Source: Adineta vaga
Lineage: Eukaryota > Rotifera
DNA length: 64,000 nt
Assembly: GCA_021613535.1 (NCBI GenBank)
Contig: CP075496.1
Location: forward strand, 9,858,001-9,922,000
Direction of reading: 5' to 3'
Shown: one piece after another, positions 11,775-22,917 of the stretch
Numbering within the stretch: position 1 is the stretch's first letter
How the letters are laid out: each line of letters starts with the position of its first letter
The notes under the pieces: generated by a model
Told to the model about the DNA's origin: nothing
Seen by the model: only the letters and a program-made list of their open reading frames with translations
Database searches by the model: none
Position numbers and translations under genes: made by a program

Positions 11775-13052
11775 AAGTAAAGAAAGAAGAAGACTGATCA
11801 AATTTTAAGCTTTTTTTCGTTTATTTATAATTAATTTAAACAGGAATGTCAATGAAATATCTATTTATTTCCATGAAGAAACTCAGATGATCATGATCGA
11901 AATGGAAACGGTTTGATTTACAATCTAAAAGATTCTAGTATATGTGCCACTTTCTGGGATTCGAAATATGTTGTTGAAATTCACATGTTTGTGCTCAGCA
12001 CCGCTCGACACATCGTGATCAGATACTCAAAAAGTAGAGAAAATTTGTAGTTCTTTTAATCAGCAATGTCTCGCATTGTTCTTGCTACACACAAATATTG
12101 TCATCACGTCACAGCTTAAGAAAAAAGTTATGAACAATATTTAACATTACTTAAAACCTTTTCTTTTATTGTATATTGAAAAAAACTATTGAAAAAGTCA
12201 GCGAGGTGTTGTATCTTCAGGGAATACCTTCCTCAGACATCAACGGACAAGTACGAAAAAAAATTTAACTCTTTTCTTCTTTTCTATTCATTTACTGGTG
12301 GTAGGGTTGGTATTAACATTTGCTCACCTACTTGATTGCATTGTTCCTTTATGAATTTCTACCAAATCTCACGTTTTGCTTCATTATTTTACACTGTGTA
12401 TTCTCGGAATGAAAAAGAGTCAAGAACATCACAGTTATAAAATAAATTTGTGTGCTAACATTAAATATTGATAGATCAAATAGTTGTGTTATAAAACCGT
12501 GTATTTCTATGGGTTAATCGAGCTGTCTATATATAAGTAGTCATCTTTTTTTTTAATTTCATATAGTCATCACTTTTCATTATGAATATCTGTAGAGAAC
12601 AATTTAGAGATAGAAAATTTAAAACACATCTTGAAGATGAATATTTACATAATTCAACAATAATTATCAAAATTTTAGACACAACACATATCCTAAACAT
12701 TTCTCTATCTGTTTTAAAATGCTCTTTTGTTTCCATAAGAGAAACCAAACGTAAACGCAAACACCAGTTTCACATTGAAGTCTATTGCCTTCAACGAATT
12801 GCTTGTCTTTTTTCGAATTCTATGAGAACTGAAACAGATATTCCGCTACATAATTGTGACCATACAATATAAACAGTAATCATGAGAGATCGCTATTCAT
12901 TTCTTGGCACGATTTTCAAACAGCATTATGACTCATATCTACCTTGTTTTTTTCTTCTTTTCTTTCGAATTTCAAAACAAAATGCAATTACATTCTCATC
13001 TTTGTGACTACATTGTTTTTCTCTCTCACGTCATCCACGTACACAACAAAAA
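11775..13052. other. Spacer between the tandem ART copies
   Basis: The part from 12929 onward is the duplicated 5' flank of copy 2. The rest is AT-rich. An ORF of 96 codons at 12582-12872 is basic, cysteine-containing and without any family resemblance that I can see; it has no splice or homology support and is treated as chance. No mobile element ends were seen. Confidence 0.4.
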
Positions 13053-13769
13053 ATGGAATGTGTTGTAGACGCACGAACGAATATCTATTTACCAAAAACT
13101 CTCACTTCATTATCAGATGATTTCGATACAAATGATTATTATTATGATCATTCCAAAAATACACTCAACTGTAAACTATTGACCAAAAATCCATATCAAG
13201 CATACTTTAAACAACTCTATCCACTCACTATCAATGAACATCAACTCACTGATGATATGTTAACTGTTCTCAAATCTTATACCGACAGCCAAGCAAACGA
13301 ATGTTATATGAAAACAAATCTCAATCTTCTTAGTACAAATCTAAATGATATTGATTGGAACTATGTCAATAAACTTCGTTCATTGATACGAGGTTTGACT
13401 CAAACAAATCTAAAACATATGTACTATCGTGGTTTGACATTGAGTGATCGAGAGATCGAATATTATTTGGAGAGACGAAATGAATATTATTATACGAATT
13501 CATTTACCTCATTTACAATTGATCGTTTACTTGTTTATAGTAGTAATGCGATTATGATGTTAAGAACGGATAGTTGTAGTGAAAAGGCAAAGATTAACTT
13601 GGCAAATATATGGAAGTGGAGCACGTTTAGTGATGAAAAAGAAGCACTGTTAGCTGTGGGAACAAGGTTGAAAGTATTAAGTGTACATAATTTCGGTTGT
13701 AAATGGGAAATTGAAGTCGAACTTGCAGACGATGAAGAGAGAAATTCAGTTTTAATGATAGTTCAATAG
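13053..13769 (+). CDS. Stand-alone R-S-E ADP-ribosyltransferase, copy 2, 238 aa
   Basis: Nearly identical paralogue of the gene at 11082. Catalytic features: R126 in YYRG, S153 in FTSFT, and E195/E197 in DEKEAL. Visible substitutions between copies (A/T at 95, G/S in VYS(G/S)N, E/K in CSE(E/K)AK, A/T in KWS(A/T)F) spare these residues, so both genes look functional and the duplication is recent. The C-terminus runs ten residues past the shared end (ERNSVLMIVQ) because the repeat stops just before the stop codon of copy 1. The predicted reaction is transfer of ADP-ribose from NAD+ to arginine or another acceptor; substrate unknown. Confidence 0.7.
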   Translation: MECVVDARTNIYLPKTLTSLSDDFDTNDYYYDHSKNTLNCKLLTKNPYQAYFKQLYPLTINEHQLTDDMLTVLKSYTDSQANECYMKTNLNLLSTNLNDIDWNYVNKLRSLIRGLTQTNLKHMYYRGLTLSDREIEYYLERRNEYYYTNSFTSFTIDRLLVYSSNAIMMLRTDSCSEKAKINLANIWKWSTFSDEKEALLAVGTRLKVLSVHNFGCKWEIEVELADDEERNSVLMIVQ

Positions 13770-14246
13770 TGGATGGTTTATCCATATATGAAGGATGTAT
13801 AAAATCTTTAATCGAGAAAATGAAGGCACATCGTTTTTTTTTATGGAATAAAAGGACGTATGAAAATGACTGGGACTTCAGAAGTTTGATGATCATTGTG
13901 AACGAATTCTATCATGAATCAGTATTAATGGTATCAAAGCTGTTTATACAGTATATCAATTGAATCACTTTATTCTGTTATACTCAACGCCATAAACGTG
14001 AACTGTCAATTTCTGTGCGATATTTTGCCCAGAAACGATATAACCTTGTACTTGAAGAAAAATCAAGCTGTTACATATACCTTTCACTAAGAAGAGAACG
14101 TAGTTTCTGTCTCATATACGTGCTCTTCAAGTCAGAGTATACAATGATATAAAGAAAAAGAACCGGAGAGAAAAAAAGACAACTTATAAAGGTGCACATG
14201 TGCTTTGCAACATATTATCGTTGTTCATATCTATTTGTCTATAGTT

Positions 14247-16260
14247 ATGGTAGAAGTTATTACTAACTACAAGGATAATTTTAGTTATTCTCTTCTAACT
14301 ATAATTGATCAAGGTGATATTAAAGCATTGGAAATATATTTATCAACAATAAAGAATGCTGATGCTTATTTCAATCAAGTCTATGATAGACCAAGCAAAC
14401 AAAAATGTACGCCATTGATGATTGCGTGTTTAAACAAATATGAAGATATGATACAAATCATACTTGATTATTTTAAAATCAATCTTGAAATCTTAAATGA
14501 TATCGAACTGATGGAGAATGATCAAGATGCATGGACATTTCAAAATGTTACCGTTCTATGGGCAGCAGCAGCAATTAATAATCTACAAATTGTTAAATTA
14601 CTTATTGAAAATGGAGCAAAAATTAATCATACGACAGCAACAAATTCAACAGCATTACGTTGTGCTTGTTGCAATGGTAATCTTGAAATGGTTCGTTATT
14701 TAATTGATCATGGTGCTGATACACATATTACTAAAATTCATAATGAAACAAATCTTATAGCAAGTGTATTCAATGATGATTTACACATAACAACTTATTT
14801 GGTAGATAAATTAGGTTACGATGTGAATGAATGTACTGATGATGGACGTTCGCCGCTTTATGTTGCAGTAGATCGTGAATCATTGAAACAGGTACTATTT
14901 CTACTTAATCATGGTGCACGTAACTTTCAAACAATCAATGGTCATTTAACACCAATAATGCTAGCAGCTGACAAGCGACTTATTGATTTTGTCAATGTAA
15001 TCTCTCCTTATTGTTCCTTAGTGGAACAAATCGAAGCAGACGAAATTCTTGGTAGCTCATTTGCTTGTGGTGAACAAGGAAGTATTAACCTTGAAAAATG
15101 TCTTCAATATTTCTATCAAGCAATGGAACGTCGAATAAAATATCATCTTCCGAAAACAATCAAATCATCAACTATTGACGTTTTTAATCATCGACAAGAA
15201 TGTCAAACAATGGATGAATTAAATAATTTACGTTCAGATCAGAATAATATTTATATTGAAGCATTACTCGTACGTGAACGTTTACTTGGATCAACAAATA
15301 TAAAATATCATCATTCGCTTCGATATCGTGGTGCTGCACTAGCTGATAATGCACAACATCATAATGGAGTAATGTTATGGTTGTACGAACTGGAACTACG
15401 TCGACAACATTCAATGCCAATGGATCTTGATGATCTACGACAATGGGCATCGATTTTTTGTGATATGATATTTGTATCTACAACAATATCGATTTTAGCT
15501 TGGCAAACAGTTATTACTATAATTGTGGAAGAATTAGAATGTAAAACAACTGATTTTGATTTCCATCTACAAACTTTACTCTTCTTAATAACAATTGCTA
15601 GTCGAGTAAAACGATATTTGATCAAATTTTTTTCTTCTTCATTATTAAATTTCTACATATTTAGATTTTATCTAAATCAACACTTCCTGCTACTGGTCAG
15701 AAAGTATTCTATCGACAAATTCATTCTATCATTCAACGGCAATACGTCACTCGAACTAGTGGATCTAGTCTATTACATATGAGTTTAGATATTCATTCAT
15801 CGGCAAATGATTATTTCATTGATCGTATTTGCACGTAAGACTTCTATACGAATTTATCTACGTGTTAGCAACAAGAAAATATTTTCATTTCTTTCTCTCT
15901 CTCTCTCTCTCTAGATATCCATGTTTTCATACAGCACAATTACTTTTACGATGTAGTGCAGATGTGAACGCGATCAATGCTGTCCGAGATACTCCTCTCC
16001 ATGTATTTGTTTCTAATGCAAGTGCACTTGATAAAACGATTATTGAACTTCTCTATACTGCTGGGGCACATATGGATTGCGTCAATGCTTTAGGAGAAAC
16101 AGCAATGGATATTGTATTAAATTCGAATATAAAGGAACTACTCCAAACGAAAGTGAAATTTAATTTAAAATGTTTATGCGCAAGATTAATACAGAAGAAT
16201 AAGATTCCATTCCATGATAAAATTCACATATCTCTAATTAAATTTGTCGAAAAACATTGA
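14247..16260 (+). CDS. FEM1: FEM1-type ankyrin protein, CRL2 substrate receptor, 624 aa, three exons
   Basis: Exons 14247-15605, 15665-15834 and 15915-16260 join in phase to give 624 residues, close to animal FEM1 proteins (about 620-670 aa). N-terminal ankyrin repeats (about residues 55-245; e.g. NVTVLWAAAAINNLQIVKLL and NSTALRCACCNGNLEMVRYL) follow a short start helix; a helical middle region carries LLVRERLLG; and a C-terminal ankyrin block (ADVNAINAVRDTPLHVFVSN) ends in the family hallmark LKCLCARLIQKNKIPFHDKI. The upstream ATG at 14205 was rejected because the FEM1 N-terminus matches from 14247. FEM1 proteins recruit C-degron substrates to cullin-2 ubiquitin ligases. Intron 2 has a long TC polypyrimidine tract before its acceptor. 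The gene looks intact. Confidence 0.88.
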
Positions 16261-16620
16261 TTATTTATTCAGAAAAAAATTGTGTCTTTCGTTTTATTGC
16301 TACTGTATTTTGAAGAGTAAATATGATTTATCATTGAATTTTATTGAAATAACTATAAAACGTTAAAATGCCTAGTTGTTCGATTGTTATCACATCGTAT
16401 TTTTTATAATTTTAACTCTTATCTTATTTTGTATATGACAATATCTGGTATCCTATAATTTATTGTGTTCATATACCATCATTTTCGATTTTGTTGCTAT
16501 CTATAGAGATGTTTATCATCAAACAAGTAATGAATAGATTTCGTTATTTTTCATGATATATATTTTTCTGCTATAATTCACACTAATAGATTTTTGTGGT
16601 CTTAATCTTTTTAAGTGCTG
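16261..16620. other. Short intergenic gap
   Basis: AT-rich 3' flank of the FEM1 gene leading into the glycosidase relic; nothing recognised. Confidence 0.4.
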
Positions 16621-18324
16621 GTTATCTTGAGATAGCTGCACATGTAAAGACTATTAAAAATAAGCAAAATGGTAATACTGTATCACCCGAGATTGGTCAA
16701 CATTTGGGCAACGATCAATTGCTCTTAGCAATACTCAATCTTTAACTAGTGCTTTATCAGTTCACTTGAGGTTTTCATTCAATGGTCAGTCAACTACGAC
16801 ACCTGGTTTTAGAAATGGTGGTTTCTATGTTATGTATATGTAGCATAGGTAGTAAACTAAACGTTGATTTTAGTGATGCGACTGGACAAATCATTTATGG
16901 TATAATCTCGATAGATGTACTCAAAGTGCCTGTTAATAATTGGTTCTATTTTACTTTTATTATTATACGGTCTTCAATGCGGCTCCGACTACCAAAAATC
17001 TTTTCTTTATTGAATTTTCATCAGGTAGTCGAGGCAGTTTTGAATTTAATTTAATATCTTGTTTTCCATCCACATATAAAAATCGACCGAATGGTGCTCG
17101 AATAGATATTGCACAAGCATTTGCTAATGTAAAACTTGGTTATGTTCGACTTCCTGATGGCAATGATCTTGAAAGTCCAACAATATTGGAACGTTTCATT
17201 TAAAATAATACATATGGATTGATTGAATTATTAACTTTTACGGAAGATATTGGTGCAATACCCGTTCTAGCAGTTTATGCTGGATATTCACTTAATGGTA
17301 AAGCCGTGCCTCAAGATCAATTGCAACCCTATATCAATGAAGTCATCAAAGAATTAGATTTTCTAACTGCATCTTCAGAAAATAATAGAATGGGTGCGCT
17401 ACGTAAACGTTTAGGTCGAAGACAACCATTCGAAATCCGATACATTGACATTTGTAATGAAGATTAGCTTGGTCCTATTCCAAAAACATATGGTTATCAA
17501 TGGTCAGCCTTTTACAATGCTCTTTCTCAACGATATCCGAATATCACATTTATTGCAACAACTACGCGTTATTAACTCTCCACCAACTGTCGATGATCAT
17601 GATTATCAAGTACCTTTATATTTTATAGAGAATTTTCGTCGTTATGAAAAGGTATCTCAATCTGGTCCAAAAGTACTCGTTGGAGAATTTGCAGTAATCA
17701 ATGATGATGATTCAAAAATTACTAATCCATTTGGACCTGGTCGATTGAGTTTTCCTTCAACTAAATCTGCTATTGCTGAATCTATTTATCGTATTGGTTT
17801 GAACGTAGTTCTGTTACTATTATTGGTGGATGTTATGCTCCTGTTCTTCAAACTATTGATAATACTCAATGAACACCAAATTTAATTATTTGTAATGCTG
17901 GCCTAGTGATAAAATCCACCTGATGTCTAGCTCAGAAAATGTTCGGTGAAAATCTTGGAAATCCTGTTCTACATTCTACAGCTACTAAGTAATAGTACCA
18001 TGACACATTCATTCATTCATTCAGAAAGGACAAGAAGGTGATGGTAAACTTGGAAATCTCTATTTTATTGCTACGAAACGTACTAATGATAATACACTGA
18101 TTGTTAAGTTTTCTAATGTAGATCACAGCGATATTCTTGTCAAAGCTCAAATTCAAGGTTCAATGGCATCAGCAACAGGTGTTGCTCACATTTTAACTGC
18201 AGTTCCAGGAATTGATTCTGCGACAGGACATAATACAATGGTCAATCCAAATGCAGCAGCGATTGTTACAATACCTGTTGTTGCCATTCTTAAAGGCATG
18301 AACGATATTTCTTTTGTTTGCTAA
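16621..18324 (+). pseudogene. GH51 alpha-L-arabinofuranosidase relic, fungal type
   Basis: Fragments of one enzyme appear in order across frames: a carbohydrate-binding-like N-terminal part (TTTPGFRNGGFY near 16795; NAAPTTKNLFFIEFSSGSRG near 16976; RPNGARIDIAQAFANVKLGY near 17090), the barrel with GYVRLPDGNDLES, then a stop, GLIELLTFTEDIGAIPVLAV, the acid/base region YIDICNED (GH51 normally has GNE; here CNE) near 17440, a C-terminal barrel strand KVLVGEFAVIND (nucleophile-type glutamate) near 17670, and the jelly-roll end KLGNLYFIATKRTND to IVTIPVVAIL near 18290. There are at least four stops and frameshifts and at least one internal deletion. The enzyme releases arabinose from plant polysaccharides; animals generally lack GH51, so horizontal acquisition followed by decay is likely. 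Confidence 0.78.
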
Positions 18325-18598
18325 TATTAAATTTTATCTTAAAAAACTCGTGTTTTTAAGTAAAACACGATTTTCTACAGACTCATTTGTTCATTAACTT
18401 AACCTATATTGTTGAATAAAACTGAAAGTGTGTTTTTAAAAAAGATCAATTACAAAATAACAGCAGATAACAAACAAATCTAAGAGAAATAAGACAACAA
18501 CTTTGTTCTAACAATCATTTATCTTTACAAAAGTATAAATTATAAGCAAGAATGAATAGCCAAATTAAATTTGAATTTGAATCAAATTGCTCTAGTAT

Positions 18599-20403
18599 TT
18601 ATTGAGATAATCTATTCAATATTAACTGAAGTGTGTCTTGAATATTCGTCATTTTCTGTTCCATACTAGCAAGTTTTTCTTCCACTTTCTCAACATTCAA
18701 TTTTGTTGTTACTAATGTATCAGTATTATCTCGAATTTTAATACTCAATTGTCGTTGCATAGTAATCAATTCAGGTAGACCAACACAAACATCAATCAAT
18801 CGTTTTTGTTCTTGTTTCAATTGTTTACCAAGAAGTATTGCTCGAAATAAGTTTCGTTGTGCTGATATATAACGCGGTGTATGCGTTCGATTTCGACGTT
18901 TTAAAATCCAAATTAACAGAGAATATTTAATTATATTCGCTGATTGATTTTTTCGTTCTTTAGTCAATTCCATATTTACTACGAAATTATGTACATATTT
19001 TTCTGATCGACTAAATTCTAATTTTTGTGCAAGAACAGATATCAAAAGTGCTGTTGATATTACACCAATCAATGCTGTTATTGCTGCAACACCTAAATAA
19101 ATAGTTCAAAAATTAATCATGAACATAACTTGATTAGTATTCATAATCTAACCTCTTCCACAATATGTTGTTGGTGTTAAATCTCCATAACCTAGTAATC
19201 ACTTGAATAGATAAGATTTACAATATTTCAATATTTAACTAACCTACAGTAGTAAATGTAACGATAAATAACCACATAGAATCAAGCATAGTTCTATAAT
19301 CTGTTGTTGATTGATAACTACATACACGTAATGACCAACTTCCAATAAGAAAGAGAAGTATACAAAATAAGGATAAACAACGTGTTGGCCATAGAGATAG
19401 GTATGTTTTTATGAGAAAAAGAAAATTGACTGATACTTCATTAAGAGAACCTAGGGATTGTGAAACTGCATCACGAACCAAATGAGAATGAAATATAATA
19501 AAACGACCAATTAAATACAAACGAGCAAACACTATTTCAATATAAATATATGAATAAAAATTTCATTTTTATATGTAAAAATTGATCATACATACTTGGT
19601 AGACCAAGTGCTATATTTAAAGAAGTGTAAATTGGTGGTATAGAATCAATGGTGGTACTATTAACATTGATATATGAAGAATTCGATACAAGAACAAGTT
19701 CAATAGGCACGGGATGTATAATACAAATAAATGCTTCGAGAAGAATTAAAAATACTTTTCCACTTGTTAATCCGACTCTCCAATTATCAATCGAATTATT
19801 TACAGCATATAAAGTTATATCTAATTTATGATAATAAAAAACTAAACAAACAAGAAGAATAGTTGTAATACTAATTATTAATTTAAGAAACCAAGAAAAG
19901 TATAAAGTATTTCCATGTCGATTCAGGAAGACAATTTCATTTTCGATAATCATGAGAAATACACCCGATATACCAAAAAAACACATCATATTACTGACAA
20001 CGGAACTATAATAAAAAGATAAATAAGATAAAATAATGACTAATACTTCTCACAGTTGACTATAAAGTAATTTTCGTTTGAGAAGTCGACGACTAATACT
20101 AATCATTGAAATATCGGTTGGACATTTTCTTTTTGAATCTAACAATAATTTCTGTTCATTTTCATGCATTCTCGTATTTGATGTTGTTGAAGATACATTA
20201 GATATGTAAATACTTGTTGATGATGGAGATGATATTCCATCATATTGAATTGTACACATGGAATCAGTTTGACAAAAACTTAATGATGGTGAACATTTGT
20301 TATCTGAGAATGACATCTTGGATATTTTACCAGAATTCATGTAACTGTAATCAGACAGAGAACAAAAGTTTAGTAGAAAATTAAATGTAGATAAGTCAAT
20401 CAT
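18599..20403 (-). CDS. KCNN: SK-type small-conductance Ca2+-activated K+ channel, 526 aa, five exons
   Basis: Exons 20403-20054, 20005-19596, 19531-19244, 19191-19153 and 19092-18599 join in phase. After a variable serine-rich N-terminus come S1-S3 (CFFGISGVFLMIIENE; NWRVGLTSGKVFLILLEAF), S4/S5 (MFARLYLIGRFIIFHSHLVR; LWPTRCLSLFCILLF) and the pore LDSMWLFIVTFTTVGYGDLT, with the GYGD filter at about residues 350-353 coded across an intron and a 39-nt micro-exon. S6 runs into the calmodulin-binding region (SRSEKYVHNFVVNMELTKER) and a C-terminal coiled coil (about 470-526). SK channels bind calmodulin constitutively and open on a rise in cytosolic Ca2+ to repolarise excitable cells. All key elements are present; the gene looks intact. 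Confidence 0.92.
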
Positions 20404-21406
20404 TCTGTCTTATAATAGAGAATATCTACTCATTGCTTATTTTTATATCCAGAATTCAAATGAAAATGTTTACTCTTGATAAGAAATTCGATTTTGAACT
20501 TACGATATCAATAAATAGCATGATCGGCATGTGGACCATTGATTTATCTCTACAGAAAAAAAGAAAATAATCCGATGAATACAACTCACATGTGAATAAA
20601 AAAGACAAAGAACATCATCGATATGTGATAGAAAAGAAAAAAAAGGATTGACACCTTAGTAGTAAGTCATGCATGAAGGCCTATACAATTTGTTGGTAAT
20701 TAAACGGTTACAGATACAAATCAAACGACTAATGGCGAATTGCAACGTTCCTATGAATTCCATTGCGAATTAAACAATGTCTTAGCTGATTAATTCAAAT
20801 GAATTACAACTAGTTTTCTTATATCGATATTTATTTAACATAAAACAAGTTTCCAATAACGGAATAGTAGCGATTTATCTTTCATTCGAAAAATGTCAAA
20901 TCCAATTAAACTAGACCATATAAAAATATTTACGAAAGAGTTCACCAATAATAAATCGTTAATTATAATCAAATACTTTTGTTTAAGTATGTTTCTCAAT
21001 GAGAAAGAAAAGTTTTTTTCAACGTTCTGTCTTTTGAATTGCTTGTAAGGTAAATACTATTTTCATTTCGATCATACTTATATACACGTAGAAAACAATC
21101 ATTTATAATAAAATAACATATAGTTAAGTATACAATTTTTATTCCTTACAAACGTAACAAGAAGTTAAAACTGCTTTCATAATATATGATAGATATTATT
21201 GATCTATCTTCTTTGTAGAATGAATGATTTAAGTTAGAATTCTAACTAATCTTTGTTTTTCAATATCAAATAAGACAACGTTCTATTATCAAAGCAAATA
21301 ACGCACGAAATTTTATAACACCATCTTATCTTATCTTTACCTCTCTGAATTTAAAAGACAAAATTTTTCGAACACGTGTTTTAATAAAATTATTTTCAAA
21401 TTTATC
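20404..21406. other. Intergenic region between divergent SK channel and EEP genes
   Basis: One kilobase of AT-rich DNA between divergent genes, expected to hold two promoters. No ORF above 60 codons, repeat or RNA gene recognised. Confidence 0.45.
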
Positions 21407-22291
21407 ATGCAGTATTTACTCTTCGTGTGTCTAATTAATTTTATTTCATCTATAGTATCATTTCGATTTGGAACATATAATATTCAATCAGGTAGTAATT
21501 TTGAACAGGTGTATATAATCTAACAGCAACTGCTGAAACAATCAAACAACTTGATTTTGATTTTCTTGCTTTACAAGAAGTTGATAATATGACAACACGT
21601 CATCCAGTTGATCAAACAACATATATTGCTCAGTACAATGATAAACAACCTTTTCAATCGTATCATTTCGAAAAAAATGAGAGATTTTCAAAATGGTGGT
21701 TATAGTATATCAATACTATCGAAAGAATCATCAATCAAACGTGCTTTAACATATCATTATAATAATACAACAGCTGAACAATTTGTAGTACAAAAAGAAG
21801 GAGATTATTGTCAAGGTTTTACTCTATTGAAAACCCCATTTCAATTACAAGATAGTACTGAACTATCAATCTATTTTGGAACAACACATTTAGGAATTGG
21901 TTTAAATGGTTTACAGCAATTAACTGAAGCTAAACAGATAGTTCAATGGATGAAAGAAAATATAATTCATGTTAGTCAAAATCCATATATTATTTTAATG
22001 ACAGGCGATTTTAATACAATTCCAACAGATGATTCGATAAAGAATGTGATGCTTTCATTATTTACTGATCTTTGGACTGCAGATGATATTTGTCAAAAAA
22101 TAATCGATCCGTCGAATGTAAATGGATATACATTTGATGCAGTAAATCCAATGAAACGAACCGATTATTTCTTTTATTTAAAGAGCGAAGATTTTCCTAA
22201 TCAAATCAAAGTTAATTGTGAAATGCAAGTTGTTTCGACATTATCATCAGATCATCGGCCAGTTATATTAAAATTTGATCTTTCTGAATAG
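21407..22291 (+). pseudogene. Secreted endonuclease/exonuclease/phosphatase-fold hydrolase, frameshifted
   Basis: The ATG at 21407 opens a signal peptide (MQYLLFVCLINFISSI) running into the fold's first strand, FRFGTYNIQSG. Frame is lost at a TA repeat near 21510 (two extra bases in gtgtatataatcta), resumes as NLTATAETIKQLDFDFLALQ with the metal-binding QEVD, is lost again in a seven-A run at 21671-21677 (one extra base), and then stays open to 22291. All catalytic landmarks remain: NGGYSISILS, GTTHLGIG, TGDFNTIP and SSDHRPV. The closest type is the bacterial-like secreted EEP hydrolases (PF03372) rather than DNase I or nocturnin. The two shifts add up to three bases, so the downstream frame is that of the start codon. 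Assembly error or early decay are both possible; substrate unknown. Confidence 0.7.
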
Positions 22292-22917
22292 AGATAAACA
22301 ATTCTTTTTTTTTCCTTTCATATCGGAATAATAAACGACTTCAATGGTCAGAAGAAAAGACAAAAATAAATGGCACACTTACCATCGATTCACGGAAAAG
22401 ATTCTAATACAACAAAAACACATTTTTTAACGAAGGAAGAAAAAGAAAAATGAAACGAGAGAAAAAATAAATCGTGAGAGTATGCGACACAAAGTTTTTC
22501 TTTCCAACCAATCTGTTTATTTGAAACGATGTATAGGCATTGTAAAAATCTTGTATTTGAGTTTCTTCCGAACAAAAATTCGATATCGTTTCTAACATTT
22601 TAGATCAAGATCAAATAGATTTTTCGGCTTCGGCAGTTCGTGAAGATAAAATCAATATATTCTTACTTTTATAATTTGGTCGACGAGAAAAACCCAGTAA
22701 ATTCCAACTTATTCCGTTTTCAATTGTGTTATAGTACAAACAAAATTTTTTTCTCTCATTTGAAGGATCACTTAAAAATTGTCTGTGAAATATAATTTTT
22801 AAGGAAAACGAAATATTCCAAGAAACGCATATAATAACAAACAAGAATAAACTACTATTTCATAATCATTTCTGTTAAATCATACTGTACCGATAGAAAT
22901 TCTATTCTTTGTTACAG
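22292..22917. other. Intergenic / 5' flank of the giant ANK-helicase-PARP gene
   Basis: Nothing coding recognised. The last bases before the start codon (ttctttgttacag then ATG) form a good 3' splice site directly abutting the ATG, suggesting a 5'-UTR intron or a spliced-leader acceptor. Confidence 0.45.

Larger units (their letters stand above)
10963..13736 (+). repeat. Tandem duplication carrying the two ART genes
   Basis: Unit 1 (10963-11765) and unit 2 (12929-13736) are near-identical direct repeats about 2 kb apart, starting at tcatatctacc and ending within the codons for the shared LADDE. They include about 75 bp of 5' flank (up to acattctcatct). A block of about 40-60 bp just before each start codon is unrelated between the copies, and the 3' ends diverge exactly at the end of the shared coding region, giving different C-termini. 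The spacer 11766-12928 is not duplicated. Confidence 0.85.

Noticed and set aside
12582-12872. 96-codon ORF between the ART copies
   Set aside because: No family resemblance, no splice support, and only one copy in the region. AT-rich DNA gives many such frames.
15829-15914. ORF start at 15829 as a separate ankyrin gene
   Set aside because: This part is intron 2 of FEM1 (gtaag to a TC-rich tract and ag); exon 3 from 15915 completes the FEM1 C-terminus in phase.
21500-21535. Treating the EEP frame break near 21510 as an intron (gtgtat...aacag)
   Set aside because: It would be only about 18-20 nt long, far shorter than the roughly 50-75 nt introns found elsewhere, and removing the TA duplication alone restores the family sequence.
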